Source: Candidatus Methylomirabilota bacterium (GTDB lineage Bacteria; Methylomirabilota; Methylomirabilia; Methylomirabilales; Methylomirabilaceae). Taken from it: a DNA stretch of 14,827 bases. Shown in pieces: positions 7,050 to 13,929 of this stretch. Location of the stretch: assembly GCA_028869615.1 (NCBI GenBank), contig JAGWRQ010000035.1, forward strand, positions 1-14,827, in the 5' to 3' direction. A program made the position numbers and the translations under genes. Within the stretch, counting starts at the first letter, position 1; each line of letters begins with the position of its first letter. Under the pieces are notes generated by a model. The model was not told where the DNA came from. It saw only the letters and a list, made by a program, of their open reading frames with translations, and searched no databases.

Positions 7050-7586
7050 ATGTCACGAATCGGAAAGAAGCCAATCCCGTTCTCGGATCAGGTCAAGGTA
7101 GAGATTGCGGGGGGTAATGTCTCTGTCCAGGGGCCAAAGGGCAAGCTTTCACTTCGCCTCCATCCTTCAATGGCGGTGAAGGTGGAGGATAGCCGGCTTC
7201 ATTGCATGCGGCCCTCGGACAATAAACTCCATCGTTCGCTGCATGGACTGACTCGCACGCTGATCGCGAATATGATCGAAGGGGTCACCAAGGGATTCGA
7301 GAAGAAGCTGGAGATGATCGGGGTCGGCTATCGCGCCTCGGTGCAGGGGAGGAATCTCGCGCTGATGTTGGGCTATTCACATCCTCTCATCTTTCCGTTG
7401 CCTGACGGGATCAATGTTTCAGTGGAGAGCCAGAATCTGCTGACGGTCTCCGGGGCGGATAAACAGCAGGTCGGAGAGGTAGCCGCCAAGATCCGGAGTC
7501 TCAGATCGCCTGAGCCGTATAAGGGCAAAGGGGTTAAGTACGCGGGCGAGCGTATTCGCCGGAAGGCCGGGAAGGCTGGGGCGTAG
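7050..7586 (+). CDS. rplF: 50S ribosomal protein L6
   Basis: L6 lies near the sarcin-ricin loop and the factor-binding site. The 178-residue protein has the two duplicated alpha/beta domains of the family. It begins MSRIGKKPIPF, has VSVQGPKGKLS (25-35), SLHGLTRTLIANMIEGVTKGFEKKLEMIGVGYRA across the domain junction (63-96) and the signature PEPYKGKGVKYAGE (154-167). The SD region AGGTAGGG at 7041-7048 lies directly before ATG 7050. The 99-nt gap after rpsH is G-rich but shows no strong hairpin, promoter or convincing small gene. Confidence 0.97.
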   Translation: MSRIGKKPIPFSDQVKVEIAGGNVSVQGPKGKLSLRLHPSMAVKVEDSRLHCMRPSDNKLHRSLHGLTRTLIANMIEGVTKGFEKKLEMIGVGYRASVQGRNLALMLGYSHPLIFPLPDGINVSVESQNLLTVSGADKQQVGEVAAKIRSLRSPEPYKGKGVKYAGERIRRKAGKAGA

Positions 7587-7603
7587 ATCGGATTGCGCGT
7601 CTG

Positions 7604-7610
7604 AAGGAGG
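7604..7610 (+). promoter_or_regulatory. strong ribosome binding site for the rplR TTG start
   Basis: AAGGAGG lies 7 nt before TTG 7618, the only suitably placed start in the L18 frame. A TTG at 7613 is out of frame and too close. Confidence 0.8.
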
Positions 7611-7617
7611 ACTTGAG

Positions 7618-7986
7618 TTGGCGGGCTACGAAGGGAAACAGGAACATCGGCTGCGGCGTCATCGCCGAATCAGGAAGCGCATTGTAGGCAGCGCAGCCTG
7701 CCCACGACTCTGTGTATTCAGAAGCGCTCGACATATTTACGCGCAAATCGTTGACGACGAGCAGGGCAAGACGCTTGCTGCCGCTTCTACTCTTTCGAAG
7801 GAGATCAGAGAACAAGGAAAGGTAGGGAGTAAGACAGCGGCTGCTCGGTTGGTCGGTGAGCTATTGGCGAGCAAGGCGTTGGCAGCTCATATTTCTCGCG
7901 TGGTGTTTGACCGCGGCGGGTTCAAGTTCCATGGACGCGTGAAGGCGTTGGCCGCCGGCCTTGGGGAAAAAGGGGTCAAAATCTAA
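7618..7986 (+). CDS. rplR: 50S ribosomal protein L18 (TTG start)
   Basis: L18 binds 5S rRNA and anchors it, with L5, in the central protuberance. The 122 residues have the basic N-terminal arm [12 protein letters not shown] (11-22), the core [19 protein letters not shown] (29-47) and the [16 protein letters not shown] block near the C-terminus. The stop at 7984-7986 comes after GEKGVKI, where AREAGLKF is more common. The start is TTG 7618, backed by a near-perfect AAGGAGG. No ATG or GTG gives an equally good N-terminus. The next gene also starts with TTG, 13 nt downstream. Confidence 0.95.
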   Translation: MAGYEGKQEHRLRRHRRIRKRIVGSAACPRLCVFRSARHIYAQIVDDEQGKTLAAASTLSKEIREQGKVGSKTAAARLVGELLASKALAAHISRVVFDRGGFKFHGRVKALAAGLGEKGVKI

Positions 7987-7988
7987 GG

Positions 7989-7994
7989 AAGGAG
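7989..7994 (+). promoter_or_regulatory. ribosome binding site for the rpsE TTG start
   Basis: AAGGAG lies 5 nt before TTG 8000. Starts further upstream in the same frame overlap rplR and lack S5-like residues. Confidence 0.75.
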
Positions 7995-7999
7995 AAGAT

Positions 8000-8512
8000 T
8001 TGAACCAAATCAAAGCTGACTCGCTGAACCTTGCCGAGCGCATCGTCCATATTAACCGGGTCGCCAAGGTGGTGAAGGGGGGACGGCGATTCCACTTCAG
8101 CGCCCTCGTCGTAGTGGGCGATCAGAACGGACACGTCGGGATCGGATTAGGAAAAGCGCACGAGGTGCCGGAGGCGATTCGCAAGGGGATCGAGGCCGCC
8201 AAGAAGGACTTGGTCGGCATATCGCTGGCGCAAACGAGCATTCCCCACGAGGTGATTGGAAAGTTCGGATCCAGCAGGGTCATCCTGAAGCCGGCCTCAC
8301 AAGGAACCGGGGTCGTAGCGGGCAGGGCGGCCCGCGCGGTGTTGGAGGCGGCGGGTGTCCGGAATGTCCTGTCGAAGTCGTTGGGATCCGATAATCCCCA
8401 CAATGTTGTGAAGGCGACGTTGCAGGGATTACAATCGCTTCGGGCGCCTGAGGACGTGGCGCGCGCGCGAGGCGTGCGTCAGGAAGAAGGGCCGATCGCC
8501 CAACGGGCATAA
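8000..8512 (+). CDS. rpsE: 30S ribosomal protein S5 (TTG start)
   Basis: S5 is at the mRNA entry channel and affects decoding fidelity. Spectinomycin-resistance changes map to its N-terminal loop. The 170 residues include [21 protein letters not shown] (11-31), the double-stranded RNA-binding-like domain [29 protein letters not shown] (35-63) and the C-terminal fold [19 protein letters not shown] (102-120), NVLSKSLGS (122-130) and [13 protein letters not shown] (132-144). TTG 8000 is chosen for its SD and because [18 protein letters not shown] aligns with usual S5 starts. An alternative at 7961 would run into rplR. rpmD follows after a single base. Confidence 0.95.
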   Translation: MNQIKADSLNLAERIVHINRVAKVVKGGRRFHFSALVVVGDQNGHVGIGLGKAHEVPEAIRKGIEAAKKDLVGISLAQTSIPHEVIGKFGSSRVILKPASQGTGVVAGRAARAVLEAAGVRNVLSKSLGSDNPHNVVKATLQGLQSLRAPEDVARARGVRQEEGPIAQRA

Positions 8513-8513
8513 G

Positions 8514-8714
8514 ATGGATAAAGATCTTCGTATCACGCTTCGGAAAAGTAAGATCGGCCACCCGGCGCACCAGGCCCGGGTTCTTGCCGGGCTAGGGTTG
8601 CGCAGAATCAATCAGTCGGTGGTTCGCGCCGATACCCCGATCATTCGTGGGATGATCAGGAAGGTGGTCCACCTGGTCAATGTCCAGCCGGTTGATAGCA
8701 AGGAGCGAGGATGA
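8514..8714 (+). CDS. rpmD: 50S ribosomal protein L30
   Basis: L30 is a small alpha/beta protein of the large subunit, absent from some bacterial groups. The 66 residues read [33 protein letters not shown] (5-37), with the [11 protein letters not shown] signature, then the [12 protein letters not shown] segment. No clear SD precedes ATG 8514. Only one base separates it from the rpsE stop, so translation is probably coupled to rpsE. The C-terminal tail is slightly longer than the usual 60 or so residues and overlaps rplO by ATGA. Confidence 0.95.
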   Translation: MDKDLRITLRKSKIGHPAHQARVLAGLGLRRINQSVVRADTPIIRGMIRKVVHLVNVQPVDSKERG

Positions 8715-9157
8715 AGCTGCACGAGCTGAAGCCGCCGGCGGGGGCAAGCCGACGCAGGAAGCGTGTCGGCCGAGGCACCAGCTCGGGGCACGGCAAGACA
8801 TCGGGTAGAGGAGAAAAAGGCCAGAAGGCTCGCTCGGGCGCCCATATCCATCCGTGGTTCGAGGGCGGCCAGCTTCCGCTGCATCGCCGTGTGCCAAAGC
8901 GGGGTTTTACCAATAGATTCAGAAAGGTCTACGCTACCATAAACCTGAAAGACCTGGAGCGATTCGAACCAGGCACTAAAGTGACTCCGGGGTTGCTGCA
9001 GGAGAGGGGGCTTGTCAAGGATCTGCAGGTCGGGCTGAAGATTCTGGCCGAAGGCGTTCTCAGCAAGCCTCTGAGCGTAGCTGCCCATAAGTTCTCCAAG
9101 CGATCGATTGAGAAGATCCTGGCCTCCGGTGGGAAGGTCGAGGTCATCGGCGCATGA
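8711..9157 (+). CDS. rplO: 50S ribosomal protein L15
   Basis: L15 is a late-assembling protein with a long basic arm threading into 23S rRNA. The 148-residue product has [22 protein letters not shown] (1-22), the glycine-rich arm [22 protein letters not shown] (22-43), [17 protein letters not shown] (50-66) and a globular C-terminal domain ending in KVEVIGA. AAGGAG at 8700-8705 precedes ATG 8711, which overlaps the rpmD stop. Its own stop overlaps the secY start as ATGA, the usual rplO-secY junction. Confidence 0.97.
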   Translation: MKLHELKPPAGASRRRKRVGRGTSSGHGKTSGRGEKGQKARSGAHIHPWFEGGQLPLHRRVPKRGFTNRFRKVYATINLKDLERFEPGTKVTPGLLQERGLVKDLQVGLKILAEGVLSKPLSVAAHKFSKRSIEKILASGGKVEVIGA

Positions 9158-10464
9158 TTGAGGGCGTTGGTAATATCTTCAGAGTTCCTGAGCTCAAGAA
9201 GCGAATCATCTTTACCGCCCTTGCGCTGATTGCCTATCGGCTAGGGTCCCACATCCCGACGCCCGGCATTGACGCCCACGCTCTTGCATCGTTTTTTCAG
9301 CGAGCAGGCGGGACGCTGCTTGGCTTCTTTGATCTCTTTTCGGGTGGCGCGCTGCGTCGTCTCAGCATCCTCGCGCTTGGCATCATGCCGTACATTAGCG
9401 CGTCGATTATTCTTCAGCTCCTTGCCGTTGTCTTTCCCCCCTTGGAAAAGCTGAGCAAAGAAGGGGAGCAGGGGCGTAAGAAGATCGCTCAATACACGCG
9501 GTACGGAACCGTCCTGCTTGCAGCCATCCAGGCCATGGGGATCGCCATCGGCCTTGAGAGTATGCGGAGCCCGGTTGGTGAGCAGATCGTAGTGAATCCG
9601 GGAATGGGCTTCCGCCTGATGACCACGATTACGCTGACGACAGGGGCGATCTTTCTGATGTGGCTTGGCGAGCAGATTACGGAGCGAGGGATTGGGAATG
9701 GGATCTCGCTTCTGATCTTTGCCGGCATCATCGTCCGGATGCCTGAGGCGATCGTCAATACGTGGCGGCTGCTGATGACGGGCGAACTGAAGGCTGTCGC
9801 GTTGCTGGCCGTCCTGGTTCTGATGGTGTTGGTGGTGGCCGGGGTCATCATCATGACGCTCGGCCAACGACCGATAACGGTGCAGTATGCGAAACGGGTC
9901 GTCGGACGTCGGATCTACGGAGGTCAGAGCACGCATATCCCGTTGCGGATCAATACAGCCGGGGTCATCCCGGTGATCTTTGCCGCCTCGATTATCGTAT
10001 TCCCGGCTACGATTGCGCAATTTTTTAATCATCCTTGGATGCAGGCTGTGGCCAGGGCGCTCTCCCCGGCTACGCTGATCTATACGGCGCTCTATGCGGT
10101 GGCCATTATTTTCTTCACCTACTTTTATACGGCCATCATCTTTAACCCGACCGACGTTGCGGATAACATGAGAAAGTACGGAGGATTCATCCCTGGCATT
10201 CGACCGGGAGCGAAGACAGCGGAATTTATCGAGAAGGTGTTGGATCGGATTACGCTTGTCGGGGCGATCTATCTGACGCTGATCTCCATTCTTCCGGAAT
10301 TGCTGATCACCACGATGAATGTCCCATTCTTCTTTGGGGGAACCTCCCTCTTGATTGTGGTTGGCGTGGCCCTGGATACCGTACAGCAAGTGGAGTCCCA
10401 CTTGCTCATGCGTCACTACGAGGGATTCTTAAAGAAGACTCGAATCAAAGGCAGACTGGGGTAG
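9154..10464 (+). CDS. secY: preprotein translocase subunit SecY
   Basis: SecY is the channel-forming inner-membrane subunit of the Sec translocon, acting with SecE, SecG and SecA or with translating ribosomes. The 436 residues hold ten predicted membrane segments near 18-35, 72-93, 118-138, 154-172, 183-203, 214-236, 268-288, 308-328, 366-385 and 395-412. Signatures include [19 protein letters not shown] (63-81), [11 protein letters not shown] (101-111), [13 protein letters not shown] (176-188), [20 protein letters not shown] (244-263) and [20 protein letters not shown] (331-350). These cytoplasmic loops include the SecA- and ribosome-contact regions. ATG 9154 overlaps rplO by 4 nt, and an SD is weak, so coupling is likely. 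Length and motifs are standard. Confidence 0.98.
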   Translation: MIEGVGNIFRVPELKKRIIFTALALIAYRLGSHIPTPGIDAHALASFFQRAGGTLLGFFDLFSGGALRRLSILALGIMPYISASIILQLLAVVFPPLEKLSKEGEQGRKKIAQYTRYGTVLLAAIQAMGIAIGLESMRSPVGEQIVVNPGMGFRLMTTITLTTGAIFLMWLGEQITERGIGNGISLLIFAGIIVRMPEAIVNTWRLLMTGELKAVALLAVLVLMVLVVAGVIIMTLGQRPITVQYAKRVVGRRIYGGQSTHIPLRINTAGVIPVIFAASIIVFPATIAQFFNHPWMQAVARALSPATLIYTALYAVAIIFFTYFYTAIIFNPTDVADNMRKYGGFIPGIRPGAKTAEFIEKVLDRITLVGAIYLTLISILPELLITTMNVPFFFGGTSLLIVVGVALDTVQQVESHLLMRHYEGFLKKTRIKGRLG

Positions 10465-10470
10465 TGGGTT

Positions 10471-11130
10471 ATGCGGCTCGTCCTGCTGGGACCGCCTGGC
10501 GCTGGCAAGGGGACACAGGCCAAGCTGCTGACGGCCAAGTGTGATGCCGCGCATGTCTCCGCCGGCGACCTGCTGCGACAAGCCGTGGCCGACGGCTCAG
10601 AACTGGGACAGACTGCCAAGCCGATTATGGCGCAGGGGGCTCTCGTCCCTGATGGAGTCGTCATTGAGCTTATCGAAAAGCGATTGCGTAGACCCGATTG
10701 CGCCGGCGGTTACATCCTTGACGGGTTTCCACGGACGCTGCGCCAGGCCGAGGCGCTCTCGGAAGTTCTGAAGCTTTTGCACGCCCCATTAGATATGGTC
10801 CTTAGCGTGGAGGTATCTGAGGACGACCTGGTGAGACGACTTGCCGGTCGGCGAATTTGCCGAGCCTGTGGGTCGATGTTCCACGTCGACACGAAGCCGC
10901 CAACACGGGTTGGGGTCTGTGACAACTGTGGGGGCCCACTCCTCCAGAGGGACGACGATAAGGAGGACACGATCCGCCATCGCCTTCGGGTCTACCGGGA
11001 GCAGACAGAGCCTCTGATCGCATATTACAATACGATGGGGCTGCTGAGGCGGATCGACGGTCATGGGACGATCGAGGAGATTGCTGAACGCATCCATCAA
11101 ACCGTAGGGGACGGGCAGGAACAGCCATGA
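10471..11130 (+). CDS. adk: adenylate kinase, zinc-lid form
   Basis: This cytosolic enzyme catalyses ATP + AMP to 2 ADP. The 219 residues show the P-loop GPPGAGKGT (7-15), the AMP-binding region SAGDLLR (30-36), DGFPRT (84-89), RRLAGRR (122-128) at the lid edge and DTIRHRL (166-172). The lid (about 125-163) contains C130, C133, C150 and C153, the four-cysteine zinc site of long bacterial adenylate kinases; E. coli Adk lacks it. ATG 10471 is 6 nt after the secY stop without a strong SD. The stop overlaps map by ATGA. The secY-adk-map-infA order is common outside Gammaproteobacteria. Confidence 0.98.
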   Translation: MRLVLLGPPGAGKGTQAKLLTAKCDAAHVSAGDLLRQAVADGSELGQTAKPIMAQGALVPDGVVIELIEKRLRRPDCAGGYILDGFPRTLRQAEALSEVLKLLHAPLDMVLSVEVSEDDLVRRLAGRRICRACGSMFHVDTKPPTRVGVCDNCGGPLLQRDDDKEDTIRHRLRVYREQTEPLIAYYNTMGLLRRIDGHGTIEEIAERIHQTVGDGQEQP

Positions 11131-11906
11131 TGATCTTGAAGTCCCCTTGGGAGATTGATCTGATGCGAAAGAGCAGTCGGATCGTGGCGGAAACCCTTGA
11201 GCGGCTGACGGGACTGATTGAACCGGGGCTGACCACCTTGGAGTTGGACCGCTATGCGGAGGACTATATCCTGAGGCGAGGGGGCAAGCCTGCGTTCAAG
11301 GGCTACCGCGGTTATCCCTATACGCTCTGTGCGTCCGTGAACGAGCAGGTGGTTCACGCTTTCCCGTCGGCGAGGCGCCTTGAGGATGGTGACATTGTCA
11401 GCCTGGACCTTGGGGTTGTCGTCGATGGGTATTATGGAGATGCCGCGGTGACGGTTCCCGTGGGGCAGGTGTCCGAAGAGGCCAGGCGTTTGATGGCCGC
11501 AACCCGAGAGGCCCTTTCCCGGGCGATCTTGGCTGTGCGGTCCGGGAACCACCTCTCCGATATTTCGCATGCCGTGCAGTCCGCTATCGAGGCTCAGGGG
11601 TTCTCGGTCGTGCGCCTGTTTGTCGGTCACGGGATCGGTCGGTCCCTTCATGAGGAACCGCAGATTCCGAACTTCGGCCCGCCGGCCCAAGGCCCTGTGC
11701 TCAAACCCGGGTTAGTGCTGGCCATTGAGCCGATGGCGAATGCCGGCGGCCCGGACGTGATGATCCTCGATGATCGTTGGACAGCGGTGACATGTGATCG
11801 ATCCCTTTCCGCTCATTTTGAGCACACAGTCGCGATCACCGAGAACGGTGTACAGGTGCTGACCAGCTTGACCGAGGATGAGTCACCTGAGGATACGGGC
11901 CGCTGA
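11127..11906 (+). CDS. map: methionine aminopeptidase type I
   Basis: This metalloenzyme removes the initiator methionine from new proteins when the second residue is small. The 259-residue product has the five metal ligands D94 (SLDLG), D105 (GYYGDAA), H168 (GHGIG), E201 (AIEP) and E232 (FEHT), plus the active-site histidines H77 (VVHAFP) and H175 (SLHEEP). It lacks the N-terminal zinc-finger extension of eukaryotic-like forms, so it is a type Ia-sized enzyme. ATGATG at 11127 gives two possible starts. The first overlaps the adk stop and has CAGGA 6 nt upstream. The stop shares one base with the infA ATG (TGATG). Confidence 0.98.
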   Translation: MMILKSPWEIDLMRKSSRIVAETLERLTGLIEPGLTTLELDRYAEDYILRRGGKPAFKGYRGYPYTLCASVNEQVVHAFPSARRLEDGDIVSLDLGVVVDGYYGDAAVTVPVGQVSEEARRLMAATREALSRAILAVRSGNHLSDISHAVQSAIEAQGFSVVRLFVGHGIGRSLHEEPQIPNFGPPAQGPVLKPGLVLAIEPMANAGGPDVMILDDRWTAVTCDRSLSAHFEHTVAITENGVQVLTSLTEDESPEDTGR

Positions 11907-12124
11907 TGCCGAAGGAAGAGGCGATTGAAGTTGAGGGGACCGTCATTGAGCCGCTACCGAATGCCATGTTTCGAGTAGAACTGGAAACGGGACATAAAGT
12001 GCTTGCGCACGTGTCCGGAAAGATGCGCATGCATTTCATTCGGATTCTACCGGGGGATAAGGTGATTGTCGAGCTTTCTCCGTACGACCTGACCCGAGGG
12101 CGGATCATTTACCGGTATAAGTAG
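11906..12124 (+). CDS. infA: translation initiation factor IF-1
   Basis: IF-1 is an OB-fold factor that occupies the A site of the 30S subunit during initiation. The 72 residues match the family almost fully: [39 protein letters not shown] (3-41), the RILPGDKV loop (46-53) and [18 protein letters not shown] (55-72). The start ATG 11906 shares one base with the map stop, which implies stop-restart coupling. A 55-nt gap follows before rpmJ with a small open frame described separately. Confidence 0.98.
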   Translation: MPKEEAIEVEGTVIEPLPNAMFRVELETGHKVLAHVSGKMRMHFIRILPGDKVIVELSPYDLTRGRIIYRYK

Positions 12125-12150
12125 GCATCAAGGTGAAGGGTGGAAGGACG

Positions 12151-12183
12151 ATGAGCGATTCTGCGGCACGGGGGTTGTCATGA
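12151..12183 (+). other. possible 10-codon leader ORF overlapping the rpmJ start
   Basis: ATG 12151 opens a frame reading [10 protein letters not shown] and stopping at TGA 12181-12183, which overlaps the rpmJ ATG as ATGA. GGAAGG (12142-12147) and GAAGGG (12135-12140) lie upstream at 3 and 10 nt. rpmJ itself has only a G-run upstream, so coupled translation through this frame is conceivable. It resembles no known protein and may be chance. Confidence 0.25.
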
Positions 12184-12293
12184 AGGTTCGGGCGTCAGTC
12201 AAGCCGATGTGCGAGAAGTGTAAGGTTGTTCGACGGAAACGGGTGCTGCGGATCGTCTGCGAAAATCCTCGGCACAAACAACGACAAGGATAG
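12180..12293 (+). CDS. rpmJ: 50S ribosomal protein L36, zinc-binding form
   Basis: L36 is the smallest large-subunit protein, a zinc ribbon embedded in 23S rRNA near the factor-binding region. I read it directly from the sequence: 37 codons giving [20 protein letters not shown], then [17 protein letters not shown]. The zinc ligands C11, C14, C27 and H32 are all present, so this is the C+ form. No clear SD precedes ATG 12180 apart from GGGG at 12170-12174. A short upstream frame ends in an ATGA overlap with it. Its place between infA and rpsM is the common order. Confidence 0.97.
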   Translation: MKVRASVKPMCEKCKVVRRKRVLRIVCENPRHKQRQG

Positions 12294-12304
12294 TCGGTTC
12301 ACCG

Positions 12305-12340
12305 GACAGCTATTGGCTGGCGGTTGACAGCTGAACGCTG
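12305..12340 (+). repeat. diverged dispersed repeat, copy C, upstream of rpsM
   Basis: The stretch 12313-12332 matches 15 of 20 bases of the right part of copy B (6261-6280). GACAGCT occurs twice (12305-12311 and 12326-12332), and CAGCT/AGCTG (12307-12311, 12329-12333) can form a short stem. It fills most of the 62-nt rpmJ-rpsM gap and stops 6 nt before the rpsM SD. It is more diverged than copies A and B. Confidence 0.5.
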
Positions 12341-12355
12341 TTCTTTGAGGAAACT

Positions 12356-12730
12356 ATGGCACGCATCGCCGGTGTAGATCTTCCGAGAGAAAAACGTCTT
12401 GAGGTGGCGCTGACGTATATCTACGGTATCGGCCGCCCTGCTTCGCACAAGATCTTACGGGACTCCGGGGTCAGCCCGGATGTCCGCGTGAAGGACCTCA
12501 CTGAAGAGGAGGTCACGAAGCTGCGGCGAACCATTGAGGGGAACTATAGAGTCGAAGGAGACCTCAGGCGTGAAGTCTCCATGAACATCAAGCGACTCAT
12601 GGATATAGGCGCCTACCGCGGCCTGAGACATCGCCGGGGTCTCCCGGTTCGGGGCCAGCGAACCAGCACCAATGCCAGGACGCGCAAGGGGCCTCGCCGG
12701 ACGGTCGGCGTGAAGAGCAAGAAAACGTAG
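12356..12730 (+). CDS. rpsM: 30S ribosomal protein S13
   Basis: S13 tops the 30S head, contacts the P-site tRNA and forms bridges to L5. The 124 residues show [26 protein letters not shown] (1-26), the helical middle [27 protein letters not shown] (48-74), [26 protein letters not shown] (87-112) and a basic tail ending KSKKT. ATG 12356 follows GAGG at 12347-12350. In E. coli the S4 protein represses the alpha operon at the rpsM leader. The corresponding gap here is taken up by a repeat copy, and I see no E. coli-type pseudoknot. Confidence 0.97.
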   Translation: MARIAGVDLPREKRLEVALTYIYGIGRPASHKILRDSGVSPDVRVKDLTEEEVTKLRRTIEGNYRVEGDLRREVSMNIKRLMDIGAYRGLRHRRGLPVRGQRTSTNARTRKGPRRTVGVKSKKT

Positions 12731-12753
12731 TCGATTGACTTGATGGAGGAAGA

Positions 12754-13164
12754 ATGGCGGAGGAAATAAAACCGAGACGTCCGGGGGGACGTGTGGGAGG
12801 CAGGAAAGAGACCAAGAACATCGCTCACGGGATCGCCTGCGTTCAGGCGACGTTCAACAATACCATTGTCACCATCACAGATGTGACAGGTAATGTTGTC
12901 GCCTGGGCGAGCGCCGGCTCTGTCGGGTTCAAAGGTTCCCGAAAGAGTACCCCATTTGCTGCGCAGAGGGCTGCAGACAGCGCCGCCCAGAAGGCGATGA
13001 GCCATGGCATGAAAGAGGTGAAGGTCTATGTGAAAGGGCCTGGCGCCGGTCGAGAAGCGGCCATTCGAGCCTTGCAAGCGGCAGGCATGGAGATCGTGGC
13101 GATCAAGGATGTGACGCCGATTCCGCACAACGGCTGTCGGCCGTCTAAGCGGAGACGTGTATGA
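12754..13164 (+). CDS. rpsK: 30S ribosomal protein S11
   Basis: S11 forms part of the 30S platform near the E site. The 136 residues contain [23 protein letters not shown] (21-43), [26 protein letters not shown] (46-71), [17 protein letters not shown] (91-107) and the end [18 protein letters not shown]. The HNG site (125-127), where isoaspartate forms in E. coli S11, is kept. The usual RPPK is RPSK. GGAGGA at 12745-12750 precedes ATG 12754. A structured 117-nt gap separates it from rpsD. Confidence 0.97.
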   Translation: MAEEIKPRRPGGRVGGRKETKNIAHGIACVQATFNNTIVTITDVTGNVVAWASAGSVGFKGSRKSTPFAAQRAADSAAQKAMSHGMKEVKVYVKGPGAGREAAIRALQAAGMEIVAIKDVTPIPHNGCRPSKRRRV

Positions 13165-13179
13165 CACAGTCGTTCTTGT

Positions 13180-13239
13180 TGACACATCACCCGGTCATTC
13201 CCCGAAGGAGGGCCAAGAGCGTGATCTGCCGACGTGTCA
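13180..13239 (+). promoter_or_regulatory. candidate structured rpsD leader RNA
   Basis: By hand, four nested helices line up in the rpsK-rpsD gap. TGACAC (13180-13185) pairs with GTGTCA (13234-13239). ATCAC (13186-13190) pairs with GTGAT (13221-13225), leaving an 8-nt bulge on the 3' side. GGTC (13193-13196) pairs with GGCC (13211-13214). TTC (13198-13200) pairs with GGA (13207-13209). The AAGGAGGG at 13205-13212 would be partly buried in the apical part. S4 is known to autoregulate through mRNA in E. coli and Firmicutes, so an S4-responsive leader is one reading. No folding energy or covariation was computed. Confidence 0.35.
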
Positions 13240-13289
13240 GTGGGACTGGGGACAACACCACTCCCCTGGGAGGAGGGGTTCGTGGCTAG
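13221..13289 (+). other. possible 22-codon leader ORF overlapping the rpsD start
   Basis: GTG 13221 has AAGGAGG (13205-13211) 9 nt upstream. It opens a frame [19 protein letters not shown] then VRG, stopping at TAG 13287-13289. This frame differs from rpsD and overlaps its first 8 nt. In the rpsD frame a TGA at 13222-13224 rules out a start near that SD, so the SD is orphan unless this frame is translated. It has no recognisable family, and coupling to rpsD is inference. Confidence 0.3.
13263..13278 (+). promoter_or_regulatory. rpsD ribosome binding site within a small hairpin
   Basis: AGGAGG (13271-13276) is 5 nt before GTG 13282 and decides that start. CCCCT (13263-13267) can pair with AGGGG (13274-13278) across a 6-nt loop, which would partly hide the SD. 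Confidence 0.6.
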
Positions 13290-13908
13290 ATATCGAGATC
13301 CCGTGTGTAAGCTGTGCAGACGAGAAGGGCTGAAGCTGTTTCTGAAGGGGGATCGGTGCTTCTCTGCCAACTGCGCGATTGAGAAGCGTAACTACGCTCC
13401 CGGTATGCATGGCCAGCGACGGACGAAGGTATCGGACTACTGCAGGCAGCTACGCGAGAAGCAGAAGATGCGCCGAATCTACGGCGTCCTGGAAACACAA
13501 TTCCGGAAATATTTTCATCTGGCCGAGCGACAGACGGGCATGACGGGCGAAAACCTCGTTAAGATTCTGGAGCAACGACTGGATAGTGTGGTCCATCACC
13601 TCGGATTTTCCGCATCCCGCGCACAGGCGCGGCTATTAATCACTCACGGTCACGTCCTCGTGAATGGACGAAAAATGGACATTGCGTCCTATCGGGTTCG
13701 TCCGGGCGACACCATCGAGGTGCGGCCAAAGAGTCGCGAAATGACGGCAATTAAGGCGGCTCTCGAGGGAGCAAAGCGGCGAACGTTGCCGAGTTGGCTG
13801 GAGCTTGATGCGACCAACATGAAAGGAACCGTCCGATCGATCCCATCCCGGGAGGAGATTGCTATTCCCGTGGAGGAGCAGTTGATTGTTGCGCTGTACT
13901 CCAAATAA
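13282..13908 (+). CDS. rpsD: 30S ribosomal protein S4, zinc-binding form (GTG start)
   Basis: S4 nucleates 30S assembly on the 5' domain of 16S rRNA and lines the mRNA entry channel. The 208 residues begin [21 protein letters not shown]9, C12, C26 and C31 occupy the zinc positions known from Thermus S4, and these cysteines are missing in E. coli. Further landmarks are [26 protein letters not shown] (37-62) and the S4 RNA-binding domain from about 98 ([32 protein letters not shown]). GTG 13282 is preferred over an in-frame GTG at 13234, which would add 16 non-conserved residues. The start overlaps a small upstream frame and sits behind a foldable leader. Confidence 0.96.
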   Translation: MARYRDPVCKLCRREGLKLFLKGDRCFSANCAIEKRNYAPGMHGQRRTKVSDYCRQLREKQKMRRIYGVLETQFRKYFHLAERQTGMTGENLVKILEQRLDSVVHHLGFSASRAQARLLITHGHVLVNGRKMDIASYRVRPGDTIEVRPKSREMTAIKAALEGAKRRTLPSWLELDATNMKGTVRSIPSREEIAIPVEEQLIVALYSK

Positions 13909-13929
13909 TGGTGGGCGTGGGAGGTTTTG

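Noticed and set aside
9241..10416. Minus-strand open frame of 391 codons opposite secY
   Set aside because: It is a shadow of secY: the translation is very rich in Arg, Asp and His with no hydrophobic core or recognisable domain.
12324..12329. TTGACA upstream of rpsM as a promoter
   Set aside because: No -10 box at 16-18 nt; that position holds the rpsM SD. The hexamer is part of repeat copy C.
13179..13184. TTGACA as a -35 box for an rpsD promoter
   Set aside because: At a 17-nt spacing the bases are ccgaag, which is not a -10 element. The hexamer falls in a likely RNA stem.
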